Of a stretch of DNA of 64,000 nt, positions 41,191 through 53,589 are shown piece by piece. The notes beneath the pieces were generated by a model, which did not search any database, was not told where the DNA came from, and saw only the letters and a list, made by a program, of their open reading frames with translations. Every line of letters begins with the position of its first letter. Positions within the stretch are counted from its first letter, which is position 1. Source of the DNA: Inia geoffrensis (taxonomy: Eukaryota > Chordata > Mammalia > Artiodactyla > Iniidae); the NCBI GenBank assembly GCA_036417435.1, contig CM070903.1, forward strand, positions 5,448,501 to 5,512,500. Direction: 5' to 3'. The translations under genes and the position numbers were made by a program.

Positions 41191-42068
41191 CCAGAACATA
41201 AGGAAGCATGCACGGCGTGTCAGCTGCCTTTACTGAGGCCAGAAAGTGCGAGAGACCGTTTTGGGTAGCTTCACTGTGTGCATTGTACGCAGAGGTGGCC
41301 AGACACCAAGGAGGACTCCCTCCTGGACCCCCTCTCCCAGCCCAGTTCTGAGTAACCGGGCACAGCGGGCACGGGGACCAGCCTGCACCAAACATCCCAC
41401 ACACGGCCACTTGCCCTAAAGACGAGCAGTCCTCAGGCCACTCTCTCCTTGTCCGCCAGTGGCTCGTTTCAAAATCCAGAGCACCCGTGGCAGTATTTAA
41501 CACACCACCGTGAGTTTTCTCAAACTGCAGTGTATCATATACCTCAGATGGGCCAGCATAAAGGTCCATCTTTGCACGTCATTAGCTGATCCCACACCAG
41601 CAAGTGAAGCAGTTTTAGCTGACACCACGTTCCCCACACATCAGCCGAAGGGTTCACTCCAGGTGACAGGAGGGGTTTGCTGCGCTGCCGTCGCTCATAT
41701 ACTTAAGTTAGGTGCTGAAAAACATGTCTACCTTAAAGGAGTTTGCTTTTTTAAATGGAAAAATGAAACTCGACTTGTAGAAACTTCTTGATGAGCAGTT
41801 AGAAGGGTCTCTGCAGAGTGAGCATGGTGGTCCTGGCTACCTGGGGCCTGGGGTGCGGGAAACCTGCTTGGGGACAGTTCAGGAGGGCAGCCACGGTGCC
41901 AGCGTTGGGTTTATAACGCTTAACTTGGAGTGAATTGCTGTTTTCCAGACCGATTTTCCGCCCTGTGCTCTGTGGCAGTTTGGTGCAAATGACCTTTTCC
42001 AAATGTCGCAGAGCGTTGGTGTCACATGAAGACTGTGCCTGGTCCCCTTGAGTGATTTCAGGACGTGA

Positions 42069-42464
<396 letters not shown>

Positions 42465-43814
42465 TGACTTTGCTCCATGCAAACTTTTTGCTGCCCTCCC
42501 AAAATATTCCAGCACGATTCAGACCAGCACTTCCTGTGTCACCTTTGTTGGATTTATCCATTGTTTCTCTCTTCCCCTATAATTTTTCTTTTTTGGGGGG
42601 GGGAGGGGGGAGGCACGTATTATTTTAAACAAAAGTGCCTTTTATCCCAGGGCTGTATCCCAGGGCCATCCCTGTTTTGTATCCCATTAGAATAATTTCA
42701 GTGACTCTTTAGCTATTAGTGTAAGCTCTGATCATTTCCACCTTTCCACTTAAAAATTATGTAATGGTCTACATCGTCATATGCTGTGCCAGCTTTAGAA
42801 TAACATTAGAATAAGCCCTCAATGTGAGAGCTTCATGTTAATTTTTTTGAATTTCTTACAAGAATTTATGATGATTTAGTAAAATTTTAAATCGTAGCAC
42901 ATTTTTCAGATCACAATTTGGACTTGGTTATGTGACTATTTCCCAATCCTACAAAAACTGTATGGCGAAATAGTTTTTTATATTATTTTAAGGGAAAGCC
43001 TGAGGGACCTTACTGAAGACTTTTTGAAGAATAATTTAACTTATAATACATATTATGGCAACAGTGAGAAAAGCACTTTCCACCTTAATAAAAGAAAGAG
43101 CAATTGATATCAAATTGATTCCCTTGTGGAATCCTCCAAATCAGAGCTCAGAATTATACCCAAGCCAGAGTTGAGATGGGAACCACTACACCTGAATTCT
43201 GTGCTGATTTGGCTCTGCAGTTTTGTTTTTTTGTCTGCTTGCAGGTCCTCTGTTCCTCAGGAAGCTGGGCAGGGTGTAGGTGGGAGAGCCATTTTCCATT
43301 GCCCATGACTGCCCACGTATTGGCAGTTTTGATGTCCTTTGCTACATAGACAGTCAACATGCTGTTGCTTCCCCCACTATGTCCTGTGGGAACAAAGCTA
43401 GGGACACACTCTCAGAGGCTTGGGAAGACCCTTCCTGCCCAGCTTTTCTGTCTCCTAAGGACACTCCCCTGACATTCACAGCATCACTCTCTGTTCTCCC
43501 CTCATCAAACCCAGCCCTGCTCCCCAAGCAGTCCTGTCCGTCTACCCTCACATATTATGTTTATCGTCTCTCTAGCCCTTCATGCATTCTAGTTCCCGCA
43601 CACAAATTTAACCTCATTACCCTCAGTTTTTCTAGAACACACAAGTGATTATTCCCAGTTATGTGCAGGTGTCAGCCAATGCCGCCCAAAGGAATTGCAT
43701 TCTTTAGGGAAATCTAAGGTCAAAATGCAATGCCATTAAGAAGTCACACATTCATAGAGATATCTACAAAGCTATGTCCTGGGTGAAGACAGCCATATTT
43801 AATTTTGAAAATGT

Positions 43815-43990
43815 TATCGACGGAGAGCTGTGTCTAGATGCTGGCTCTGCCACCTGCTGCTGTGGGACTTTGACACCTTACCTCACTTTCTCTGAACTGG
43901 ACTTTTTTCATGTACAAAATTTCCATAACAATCAGACTGCACAGAATTAAGACATAAAAAGTGAAGTGATGTGTGCAAACATCACCTAGC
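43815..43990 (-). mobile_element. MIR SINE, antisense
   Basis: 'tggctctgccacctgctgct' followed by 'gtgggactttgacaccttac' and 'ctcactttctctgaactgga' follow the reverse MIR consensus order. Confidence 0.75.
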
Positions 43991-44809
43991 TTGACATATC
44001 GTGGGTTGGTTCCTGACACTAGACATTTGATTATTTGATCTCCACTCCTTCAGAATGAGGGTGGAACCTTCTTTTGCATTGCTAAGCAATAACACAGATG
44101 TCACTGGAATTATTATTTAAAGAGCAAATTGATCAGCAACATGAATTTTGACACCTGCATTTTTCAGAAAAACGTACAGAAATCCAATAAAAGCGGAAAG
44201 CTCTTTACAGCTCCATACTGACTGGTAATTTGGGATCAATTTTTAATTACTCCTCCAGTTTTAGAAATCATAGAGCTCTGTCTCACAACTTGACCCTGAG
44301 ACCCAAAGTGTAATTTGTCAATCGGTTATTCTCTGCTTTCATATCCAGTGCTAATAGTATGGGGACATGTGATTAATTGTGGAAGGCCCTGCCTTGGGCA
44401 TACCAGGGAGGAGATCAAGCATTCCACTTGTGCTAACGTGGACGAGAGTGATGCAGAGCTGAGTGTCAGTATTTACTTGGGATAAATCATCAGCATTTTC
44501 AAAAAGAAGCAGAGCAGAGATTAGGTAGAAGGAGAGAAAAACTAGTATAATAATGAGCTTATTTCCCAGATTCACATGAAAAATTCACTAATCTAGAAAT
44601 GGTGAAGAATTGTGCCAGCCATCCTTAGAGACTCAATGTCTAATATAAATAGACATTTGAGCAGTTTACAGAACTGATTACAATTTTGTGTCTGCTTGAA
44701 AGGAATGCATAGTCAAAGTCAGAGTATAAATCCTGTTGATGCCTCTGCGAAGTCATGATTTGAAGTTTGGAGAACACTGCTGACTTCAATTAAGTGATGT
44801 AAAAATATA

Positions 44810-44900
44810 AAATAATAATTGTCAACATTTACTGTTTTTCCTCAGAAAAGCACTATTCTAGGCACAGGTTGAAGTTTCATTGTTTATTGATGCTCTTGCA
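44810..44900 (+). mobile_element. MIR SINE fragment, sense
   Basis: 'aataataattgtcaacattt' then 'aagcactattctaggcacag' resemble the MIR 5' half. Confidence 0.55.
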
Positions 44901-45224
44901 AGTAAAGAAATATTAACACATTCACAGCAAACATTCAATTAGGACTTCTCTGCCCAAAACGGTTCTTAAACTAATGTCCTCATCCCTCAGTGTCACAGGG
45001 CCTGGAATTGTAAATTATGTTGTTAGGTCACTGATCATCTTAAAAAGGAAAAATTTATCACTTGCTAGTGAAAGAGATGAAAACAGAATCAATAATAAAT
45101 AAATACAAATAGATTAAATAAATAAAATTGAAAAATAAAACACACACGTTTACTTTTACAGGGGATAATTCACAACTGAAATATTTCTTTAGAAAACAAG
45201 TCTTCAGTTCCATAAGTAGTTTCT

Positions 45225-45395
45225 CAGTTTCTATAAAGATTCTTGGACATATTCTCCAAGAATATGGAGATCTTGATATAGATCTCTGATATAGATCCTT
45301 GGACATATTATTGGGTCCATAGTCTCAGTTCCATCAGTATAGATGTGGGTCCATGGAGATAGTCTCAGGGTCTGTAAGAACAACTGACGTCTCAG
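45225..45395. repeat. Local scrambled short repeats
   Basis: Several 10-16-base units recur in a 170-bp span: 'ttggacatatt' (twice), 'gatatagatc' (twice), 'ggtccat...agtctcag' (twice) and an opposed tctccaag/cttgga pair. No mobile element family is recognised. Confidence 0.7.
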
Positions 45396-46012
45396 GTCCT
45401 CTTCCCAGGACTGCTCAATCATTGAGAACTTGCACATTTTTTATTGCTGCAAGACCACAAAAGATTATTTGCCAATCAAGCTTTTTGTTTTTGAACACAA
45501 GACAGCTAATTCGGAATTCTAAAACGTTTGTGAAATCCTGCTACCATTTTATTTGCTGAGAATATAATCTGAGCCAAGACATGGGGAAAGAGAGCACACA
45601 CAAACGCAATCTATTATTTTTCCAATTGTTATTTTCATCCTGCTGGCAGAAGGTAGTTTCAGCCCTTATCCTTCTCCACAAAAGAAAACATTACATATAT
45701 CTAAATAGCGATGGTTGTGTTTAAGTGCAAATATTTACTGAATACATCACAAATGCACATAGCTCTGTGGGAAGAGGTCCAGCAGGAGCCGTATTATGTG
45801 ATCTTTGGTCCCTCTCTGCCATGGTTAATGATCTGTTTAGCAGGGCATCCGAAAGCGGAGCTAAGAGCAAGAGAAAAATAAACAGACATCAGGATATTTG
45901 ATTCCTCTGGCCAGCCATATCTTGAGCCATACATCCTCTTGAAGGCATGGATGGTGTGTCCTCAGATGATAATGTAACTGCACTCTGGTTCACCTTAAAG
46001 CTGATGGACTCT

Positions 46013-46043
<31 letters not shown>

Positions 46044-46062
46044 CGCACGCGCATGTGTGTAT
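46013..46062. repeat. (TG)n microsatellite
   Basis: A (TG)n run with a short CGCACGCGC interruption towards its end. Confidence 0.93.
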
Positions 46063-46289
46063 TTGCCTAACCACCAGCAGTGCTGCCCTTCGGGAGACAC
46101 TGAAGGCTTTGTGTGCCATGAGAAAGCCTGTCAATTAATCGGTATCAGTACTCCTTAGGCTTCCAGAGTCCTGCAGCATTTGGCAGGGTTGTGATATGCT
46201 CTGTGCAGTGGTGGATACACAGGCAACACAACAGACCAGGATGTCCTGGGAGGCCTTCCACCACGTGGATGTCAAAGCTTCCTCTGCTG

Positions 46290-46498
46290 CAGTGATTCTC
46301 ACACAGGTTCCTAGGAAGTCCAAGGGCTCTTAGGGGGTCTCAGAGATGCCCAGTGGTAATGGGGAGGGCCCCTGAAGGGCTCCCGCCCAGCTCTGCTTCA
46401 GGAGGAGGAGCCACTCCACTTCCACTGTGTTATGCATGGGTCTCCCACATGACACTTAAAAGGATTGGTCCACTTTAAAGAGTGTTTGGAAACCACTG
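46290..46498. mobile_element. Nonautonomous hAT transposon with degraded 8-bp duplication
   Basis: The left end cagtgattctcacac and the reverse complement of the right end, cagtggtttccaaac, are imperfect terminal inverted repeats. The flanking octamers ctctgctg (46282-46289) and ctctaatg (46499-46506) agree at six of eight positions, as expected for an old hAT 8-bp target-site duplication. At 209 bp it is the size of MITE-like Charlie derivatives. Confidence 0.75.
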
Positions 46499-46689
46499 CT
46501 CTAATGGGTACAAAGGCCAGACATACTGGAGCCTGATGGAAACCAGAAGAGAAAAGGGGCCTCATGCATTGCTTGGCCGTGACGACAACTGCTATTGTGA
46601 AGGTGTCCCTGCAGCATCACGTCATCTGCTCACGGCTTAGAAAAGCCGCTGCGGAGCCTGGGGCTCAGGTGGACCTGGCTGTCATGGCG

Positions 46690-46925
46690 GGTCACACATA
46701 CACACACACTGATGTGTGCACCACACCACACACAGCACAGACATCACATACACACCACAAACCACACATGCACATGCACACACTATACACACACTCACAC
46801 ATACCACACACACACCACACACGCTACACATGCAGACATACTCTACACACACATCACACAAATCACAAAACACACACCACATACACTACACACACCACAC
46901 AAGCCACAGACCGCACACACACATA
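46690..46925. repeat. Interrupted CA-rich satellite-like region
   Basis: About 235 bp of (CA)n broken every 4-10 bases by CA-compatible changes (ACCACACA, CATACACA). It gives His/Thr-rich open frames on plus and Cys/Val-rich frames on minus, all artefacts. Confidence 0.9.
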
Positions 46926-47116
46926 CCCCTGCCTGTGGCTGATCTCTAAGACCAGAAAAATGATGATGACAAAAACGAAGCCGACCAGAGTGCCTGTGAG
47001 GTACTTATTAGACTTTTGTCTCATTTCAGATTGAGGCAATATTTTTACAGAACAATAAGGTTGATGTTTCACATTAAGATACACTCTTAGGTGGCTTGAT
47101 TGTGTGGACCCACTCT

Positions 47117-47756
47117 CTGTGCTGTGTAGCAAATCATCACAAACTTAGCACCTTAAAACAATGCAAATTCATTATCTGACCATTTCCTGGGGTCAGGAGT
47201 CCAGGGACGGGTTAGCCAGGTCCCCGCTCAGGGTCTCACAGGCTGAAATCACAGTGTTGGCTGGGCCTGGGGTCTCATCTGAGGTGGGATCCTCACCCGA
47301 GCTCACTGGCGGTCAACAGGACCCAGTTCCCTTAGGGCTGAGACCATCTCCTCAGCCCCCAGAGGCCACTCCCCAATCCCTGTCACATGGCCCCAGCAGG
47401 GTCACGTGGTCATGTGGTCATAGCAGGACAGTTGACCTCTTCATCACCAACAGGAGCCTGTCTCTGCTACTCCAAATCCCTCTCTGACTTCTAGACCCTC
47501 TTTTAAGAGGGTCATCTGATTAGGTCGGGCCCAGCCAAGTTACTCTCCTTTCGAGTAACTTAAATTCAGCTGATTGGGTCCTTAATTATATCTGCAAAAT
47601 CCCTGCACCTTTGCACACAGTGTAACCTGATTTTGAGGGCGATCCATCCATCATAGTGACAGGTACCACCCACATTCAAGGGGAAGTAATTATACAGGTG
47701 TGGATATCAGAGGGTGAGAATCTTGGGCACCATCTTAGAATCCTGCCTGCCACACT
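47117..47756 (-). mobile_element. Probable ancient LTR (MaLR/ERVL-like), antisense
   Basis: Read on the minus strand it opens TGTGGCAGGCAGGATTCTAA. Near its far end it has the reverse of 'caccttaaaacaatgcaaat', reminiscent of the 'gttttaagccactaagtttg' motif of MaLR LTRs. The length (about 640 bp) suits a solo LTR. The family assignment is from recall and no target duplication was identified. It carries no viral gene. Confidence 0.55.
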
Positions 47757-48799
47757 GAGCTCATTTAGAAAATCTGCTTGGAGGACCCAGTATGCCCCAG
47801 ATACTGACCCAGGTACTGGAGACACAGCAGAGAACAGGACAGGTGGGGCTCGCAGGCTGGTGGGGGAGGCAGATATTTACCCATCAGTCCTGAGTGGGTT
47901 ATGACGAGTGCCATGAAGAAGAGTCTTCAGAGACAACCCGTCCTGACCTCACCTAGGCTAGTGACAGAGAAGGTTTTCTCGAGAAAGCAAGCACTAGCAG
48001 AAGCTGAGATAGAGTTGCCAAGGACAAGGTGGAGGGTGGGGAACAATTCCAGGCAGGAGGAACCCAAGGCTCTCAGTCATCATGTGTCAATGACCTGATG
48101 TGGGAGATGCACGCCACATCCAGGGACCTAAAAAGGGCTCCAGTACTGTGCAGTGACACAGAGCCAGGAAGAGAATCCAGCCACTGACCTGACGTGTCCA
48201 CGTGGAGGTCTAACGCACACACCAACCTTACACATCCACCAAGAGGCAACCAGAAGGGAAGAGAATTCTAGGTTCTGGCTCTTGCGACCAAGGAGATGCC
48301 TGTGCCGTTTGCTGCAATAGGGGACGGGAGGAGGAAGGCTTGGGAGAGAAGGTGATGAGCCCTGCTTTGAACAGGATAGGTCTAAGGTGCATGAGTCAGA
48401 GCCGAGATGCCGGGGCCATTGGACACGAGAGCTCTGAGAGCATCTGCGTGCACAGGGGAGCACATGGGAGAGTGCAGAAGAGATGGTCCTCAGCCGCTGC
48501 ATTCTTCACTTCAACCGGTCAAACCTGGAGCCATAAGTTCACTCAACGATGGCCAGAAATTCATGAAGGCTACCTAAGCTTACCTGTATCTTCATAAGAA
48601 AAAAACAGCTTACCGAAATGTAACCTGATGACTAGGAGTGCGTCTTAACAAACTGTGTCCCAGACACACCCTCCTGCCATCTCTGTCTCCTGCCACTCTC
48701 AACATTTGGTGTTTATAATTCAACACTGAGTTACAAAGTAAAGGCCAGAATCCTTTAGCAATGTGTACGAAAAAGAAATGGCGATGGTTATTACAAATG

Positions 48800-49045
48800 A
48801 TAGCTAGAGTTTATTCAGTGCGTATTATATACAGGACGCGTACTAATTCTTCACATGAATTCTCTCTCATAATCTTAACAGTAAAATAATAACTTGGTAT
48901 AATTATTGTTCTGGCTTCATAGATGAGGGAACTAAGACTTACTAGAGAACTTATGAACTTGCCCAGGACACAGAACCAAGTGATAAAGTTGGAGAAAAGC
49001 CATCAGTGGAGGCTGCAAAGCCCACACCTTTAACCATTGTGGTGT
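48800..49045 (+). mobile_element. MIR SINE, sense, nearly full length
   Basis: 'tattcagtgcgtattatata', 'ttcatagatgagggaactaa', 'gaacttgcccaggacacaga' and 'cctttaaccattgtggtgta' follow MIR from end to end. Confidence 0.85.
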
Positions 49046-49580
49046 AATCCAAACCAGAACTAAAATTTTAAATTCTCGTTTGTAAAATATTGGCTCAGAA
49101 ATCCTGAAAATCTTTCTCCAATGTCTTGTGCCTCAGTTTCTGTATATTTATTATTTCCTTGTGCAAAATTCTAATAACGCTACAAGGAAAGATTGTACAA
49201 GATGGATCATAAATCAGTGTATGAGGAACCACATGGGGGCTTAGGTAGGAAGTGCAGTGAAAAACCCTTTGATCTGACGTGATCCAGGCAAGTTAATGGA
49301 AATAATCTACTAAAGAAGGAATCACTACATTTTACAATGACCCAGAGACAGAACTCAAACATTGTAGTTTAACTTAAAACATATAAATATACATTTATTA
49401 TATAATCATTGTCTAATCAAATGATCCAGACCCATTTCTTTAGTTTTGGGGTGAAGAGATTAGAGTTCTGTGTCATGTTTCATTCTTTGAACTGTATTCA
49501 TCATGGATCATCTGTAATGTCCACTTTAATTTCTTGAATGTGGAGTAAACGTGTATTGTCATTGGCCAATAATCTGCTTT

Positions 49581-50153
49581 TTAATTTCTTTTTATCTGTT
49601 TGCCTTGATGTTTTTTGCCATGTGACCTGTTCTTCTCACGAGTCTTGCCCAAACCTAATTGAAGCTTCTTTTTTTTTTTAAACTTACCTTCAGAAAGCTT
49701 TTCCAAAGTCCCATCAATTGTCATAAAAACAGCTTTCTTTGTGCACTCATATTTCATCAGTTTCCATAAATTAAACTGCATTACCTTGACAAGTACAATT
49801 GTCACCATCAGGGTGGAGACAAGCCTGACACTCCTGATGAGCAGCCAGCCAAGGGGTTGTTGCCAATGTACTTGGGATCCTAGAAGGACACTGGCCAGAG
49901 GGAGTGCCTGGTGGACGCCAGCTGCGTGGTTTGCTTTACGGAAGATATGGAGGGTTCTGGCCAACCTGGGGGCATCCATTAGCATGGGAATATTAAGCAC
50001 ATGTATGCTCTGCCCTTGGCGTTCAGGAGGAGCCCCTGTGGCTCTGAACCAGGCTGTAGATGTATTGGTGATTGCCCTCACCAGTAGAAGACTAAGCATA
50101 TTCAGGACAAAGGTACCTTGTTCCCAAGGACCTATTAATCCAAGCTTCGTCAC
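49581..50153 (-). other. Unidentified minus-strand open frame, 190 codons, not accepted as a gene
   Basis: The frame is open for 573 nt on the minus strand, but the upstream limit is GTG, with an in-frame TAG a few codons before it. The first ATG is about 18 codons in. Conceptual features include a hydrophobic stretch LLIRSVRLVSTLMVTIVLVK and a Lys-rich tail. The tail begins just after an exon-end-like CTGAAG|gtaagt motif at about 49688, so the last 35 codons may be intron-like. I do not recognise the sequence as any family. It could be a decayed antisense exon or processed pseudogene, or chance. Confidence 0.25.
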
Positions 50154-50215
50154 TCCTATGTGTTCCTTTCTCTAGACCTTTTGCTCTTGGTGGAACTTGT
50201 CAGAAACTGATCCCA

Positions 50216-50424
50216 GGGCTTCCCTGGTGGCGCAGTGGTTGAGAGTCCGCCTGCCGATGCAGGGGACACGGGTTCGTGCCCTGGTCTAGGAGGATCCCAC
50301 ATGCCGCGGAGCGGCTGGGCCCGTGAGCCATGGCCGCTGGGCCTGCACGTCTGGAGCCTGTGCTCCGCAACGGGAGAGGCCACAGCAGTGAGAGGCCTGC
50401 GTACCGCAAACAAAACAAAACAAA
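50216..50424 (+). mobile_element. CHR-type SINE, sense, with 12-bp target-site duplication
   Basis: The body starts gggcttccctggtggcgcag and has an (CAAAA)n-type tail. The duplication aaactgatccca at 50204-50215 and 50425-50436 is perfect. A and B boxes are well preserved. It is opposed to the antisense copy at 39784, across exon d. Confidence 0.97.
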
Positions 50425-50556
50425 AAACTGATCCCAAGATTTTATATTTTCAAATGATGACTGTGTCCAACCCCCGTTAACTCTTGCCTGAGTTGTTGGT
50501 TTTGTTGTTTTGACCTAGAAGAGTCAAGGTCAAAATCTGAGCATAATTTGACCTAG

Positions 50557-50581
50557 AATTGTCACCTAGAAGGTGACAATT
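50557..50581. repeat. Perfect 25-nt hairpin
   Basis: AATTGTCACCT, a three-base AGA loop, then AGGTGACAATT: eleven complementary bases on each side without mismatch. The element 'acctagaa' also occurs at 50513-50520 and 50551-50558 and inside the hairpin at 50564-50571. Confidence 0.9.
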
Positions 50582-51309
50582 ATGAGATACACATTCAACT
50601 CCAAAAATATTTACTTTGAAGTTAGGTTGTTTTGGGAGAAGAAAGAAACTCAAAGCTTCCTCCAGGGGCTCACAGGGGACCTTATTGGTTTGAATGTCAA
50701 GGTCTCCATCAAGGGGGGGAACCTCTCTCTACATGAAAAGTTAAAACAATGAGGAGGAAAGCAATAACCTCGTGGTTTCTCTCACAGCAGATTTAACACT
50801 CTTTCCTCTTTATCCCATGTTCTACCCACCTCACCTCATTCTCCCTCTTCAACCTGGAAAACAAAAGGGTGGAGGGAAGGGCACTTATGTTCAACCTCAC
50901 TTCTCAGATTAAGCTTCATGTCGTCAACACCCTTTTCTGCATTCTTAGATGATTTACAGAGGGAAGTTTGTTGTCTGTATGAACTGTGAATCTTTGACAC
51001 AAAAATTCATACTCATAAAAACTGCTTCTGAGCCTCTCCTGAGCCAAATAGAGGTGTAATTAGAAAGTGTTTTGGGCACAGAAGTGTGATCTCTGATGAC
51101 TGAGGTAATTCGCCCTCATTCCTAACTCAGGAGGCAAGAGGTACCCCCCCAAGCCCGTTCAAAGCCAAACACTGTAGCAGAAACAAGAATGACTCAGAAG
51201 CTATATTCTCTACTAGAGGCAGGAAATCATCAGAGACTGAAAAGCACAGAGAAGACTCCCAGGGACTTGAGCCGATTGTGTTAGTTCTGTCACAGAAACA
51301 ACCATTCAT

Positions 51310-51670
51310 GACACTGGTTAAGGAACAGCAAGGCAGACTTCATTCAGGGGAACGATTTGATAGGTGAAGGCATGACCACAATGGTGCTTTGCAGTAGGGG
51401 GGAGAGATTGGATTCAGCTTTGAATACAACAAGGAAAAGTGGGAATTTATAACCAAGGAGTGAAGGGGAGGAAGGGGGCTCATTGTGTGAAAAAATTACT
51501 AAGAGGAAACATCAGGGGTGAGGGGCATTCTGACTAAACTGGCTTCACAGGAGTTTTGCAAAATGCAGGCGAGGATGATCAGAGATTACCTGGTGGCGAC
51601 AGAGAGTGAGGACTTTGATTGATATCAAAGGTGATAAGATATTGTGGAGATTCTGGCTAAACTGACTGAG
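51310..51670. mobile_element. Unassigned LTR-like interspersed repeat
   Basis: It contains two related phrases, 'attctgactaaactggcttc' and 'attctggctaaactgactga', about 125 bp apart, each followed by a 'caggag/caggat...ttgc.aaa' motif, as in some artiodactyl LTRs. I cannot name the family. Confidence 0.4.
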
Positions 51671-51779
51671 CAGGATACTTGCTAAAGTGGGCTCTTAGGG
51701 GACGTGCCCAAGGACATGGCCCAGTGGAGCTCCTAGGTCACTGGTCAGAGAGACACTGTGTCAGCCCCCAGGGTGGCTG

Positions 51780-52115
51780 TAAGTCCCGCAGCCTGGGGGA
51801 CCAACAACAGGAATGTGCTGTCTCACGTTTCTGGAGGCAAGAAGTCCAAGATCAAGGGGTGGGCAGGGTCGGTTCTTTCCAAGGACTGTGAGGGAGAATC
51901 GATCCCTGGCTTGTAGATGGGCATCTTCTCCCTGTGTCTTCACATTGTCTTGCCTTCATGTGTATCTCCGTGTCCACATCTCCTTTTTTTTACAAGGACG
52001 CCAGCCATGCTGGTCAGGTCTCACCCAAATGACCCCATTTTAACTTGATTTTCTCTTTAAAGATTCCATCTCCAGATAAGGTCACATTCTGGCATGGTAG
52101 GGTTAGGGCTTCAAG
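51780..52115 (+). mobile_element. Ancient interspersed repeat, left part, interrupted by an insertion
   Basis: The order 'tctcacgtttctggaggcaa', 'gaagtccaagatcaaggggt', 'ccagataaggtcacattctg' and 'gggttagggcttcaa' follows a common old mammalian repeat. Its expected end, a 'ttgagggacacagttcagcc' type sequence, is displaced to 52597-52622 by the element at 52121-52591. Confidence 0.6.
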
Positions 52116-52120
52116 TGGGT

Positions 52121-52591
52121 GTTGACTGAAAAAAAATGCACAACGTGAGAGTTGTGAATTAAGTTTTATTTGGGGCAAAATAAGGACTATAGCTCGGGAG
52201 ACAGAATTTCAGATAGCTCTGAGAAACTTCTCCAAAGAGGTAGGGGGGAAGGTCAGTGTTACATATGATTTCAGTGAAGGGGGTACATGCAGTCAAGCAC
52301 ACATTTTGGCAGAAGCTTTTCCTGCTAGTCATGAGAAACAGGTGTCACCATTAATGATTTTAGTGCTTTTCTAGATACGAGGAGATGCAAGAATCGGGCT
52401 CATAAAATCTTCTCCTAAAAATATCTATCTATATGAAGGCCTGTTGTATCAGTTTTTCCCAGAGCACAGAGTGCCTCATTCCTGATGTCCACCCTAAACT
52501 CCTTTCAGTGGATGTTGAAGGTCAGCGGCTGCAGCAGTTCATGATTTAATCCTTGCAGAGGCAGATGGCAAGTGCCAATTTGTAGTTGGCC
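52121..52591. mobile_element. 471-bp element nested in the older repeat
   Basis: It is bracketed by tgggt at 52116-52120 and 52592-52596, a possible 5-bp target-site duplication. It contains 'aagttttatttggggcaaaa' and 'agatagctctgagaaacttc', which I associate with a repeated mammalian LTR-like element but cannot name. It has no coding capacity. Confidence 0.5.
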
Positions 52592-52635
52592 TGGGTTTTG
52601 AGGGACACAGTTCAGCCCGCATCCCTGACTCCTGA

Positions 52636-52890
<255 letters not shown>

Positions 52891-53589
52891 TAAATCACCC
52901 AATGCCTTTCAAGCACCTTCCAGAAACAAGCCACGGGCCCTTGCTTGAGACATCCTCCTTCCTTTGTTTCCCACCTCCTTGGGTGTCCCCAGTGGCTTTA
53001 TTCTTCTCCCTGCTGTCTGCACATACAAAGCAAGGTCCTCATTACCACCTCACTGGAAAATACACTTCTGAATCCTTCTAAGGGACACAGTTGTCTGGAA
53101 TGATTGTTTATTGGGTGAGTTCCCACAAACACTGCCAGCCAGCTTATCAAAATCAAAACCCGGAGGCCTTAATTGATCGTCAGTGGACACCACCTATTGA
53201 TTTTGCTGTTGGGCTCATCCTTCAATGCACTGCATGATTCACCTGCCTTCCTCGCACACCCCGGCCCCATCCTCCTTCCCTGCCCATCGCCCACGGAGAC
53301 CCAGCAGCCGGAAAACCCTTGTTATGCTAGAAATGAAGGACCTTAACAAGACTCTATGACCCTCAGTACAACAGTCAGCTTAATTCATTGTGAAGGAATT
53401 AAAAGTTAGGGTACTTAATATTTCAAAATATGGGATTTACTGTCATTAGTATTAACACCACTAAATGATACTTACAGAGTTAGAGTGTTTCTTAAACAGA
53501 AGAATGTGTGTATCCAAAGGGGAAATTTCAAAGAAAACAAAAACTGGTTCATGAAATTTATGACGTCTTCGTAGAAATGTTTATGACAT

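Noticed and set aside
46682..46949. Overlapping His/Thr-rich and Cys/Val-rich frames
   Set aside because: All arise from the CA-rich simple repeat.
47117..47756. Endogenous retrovirus with genes
   Set aside because: Only LTR-like sequence is seen; no gag, pol or env frame adjoins it.
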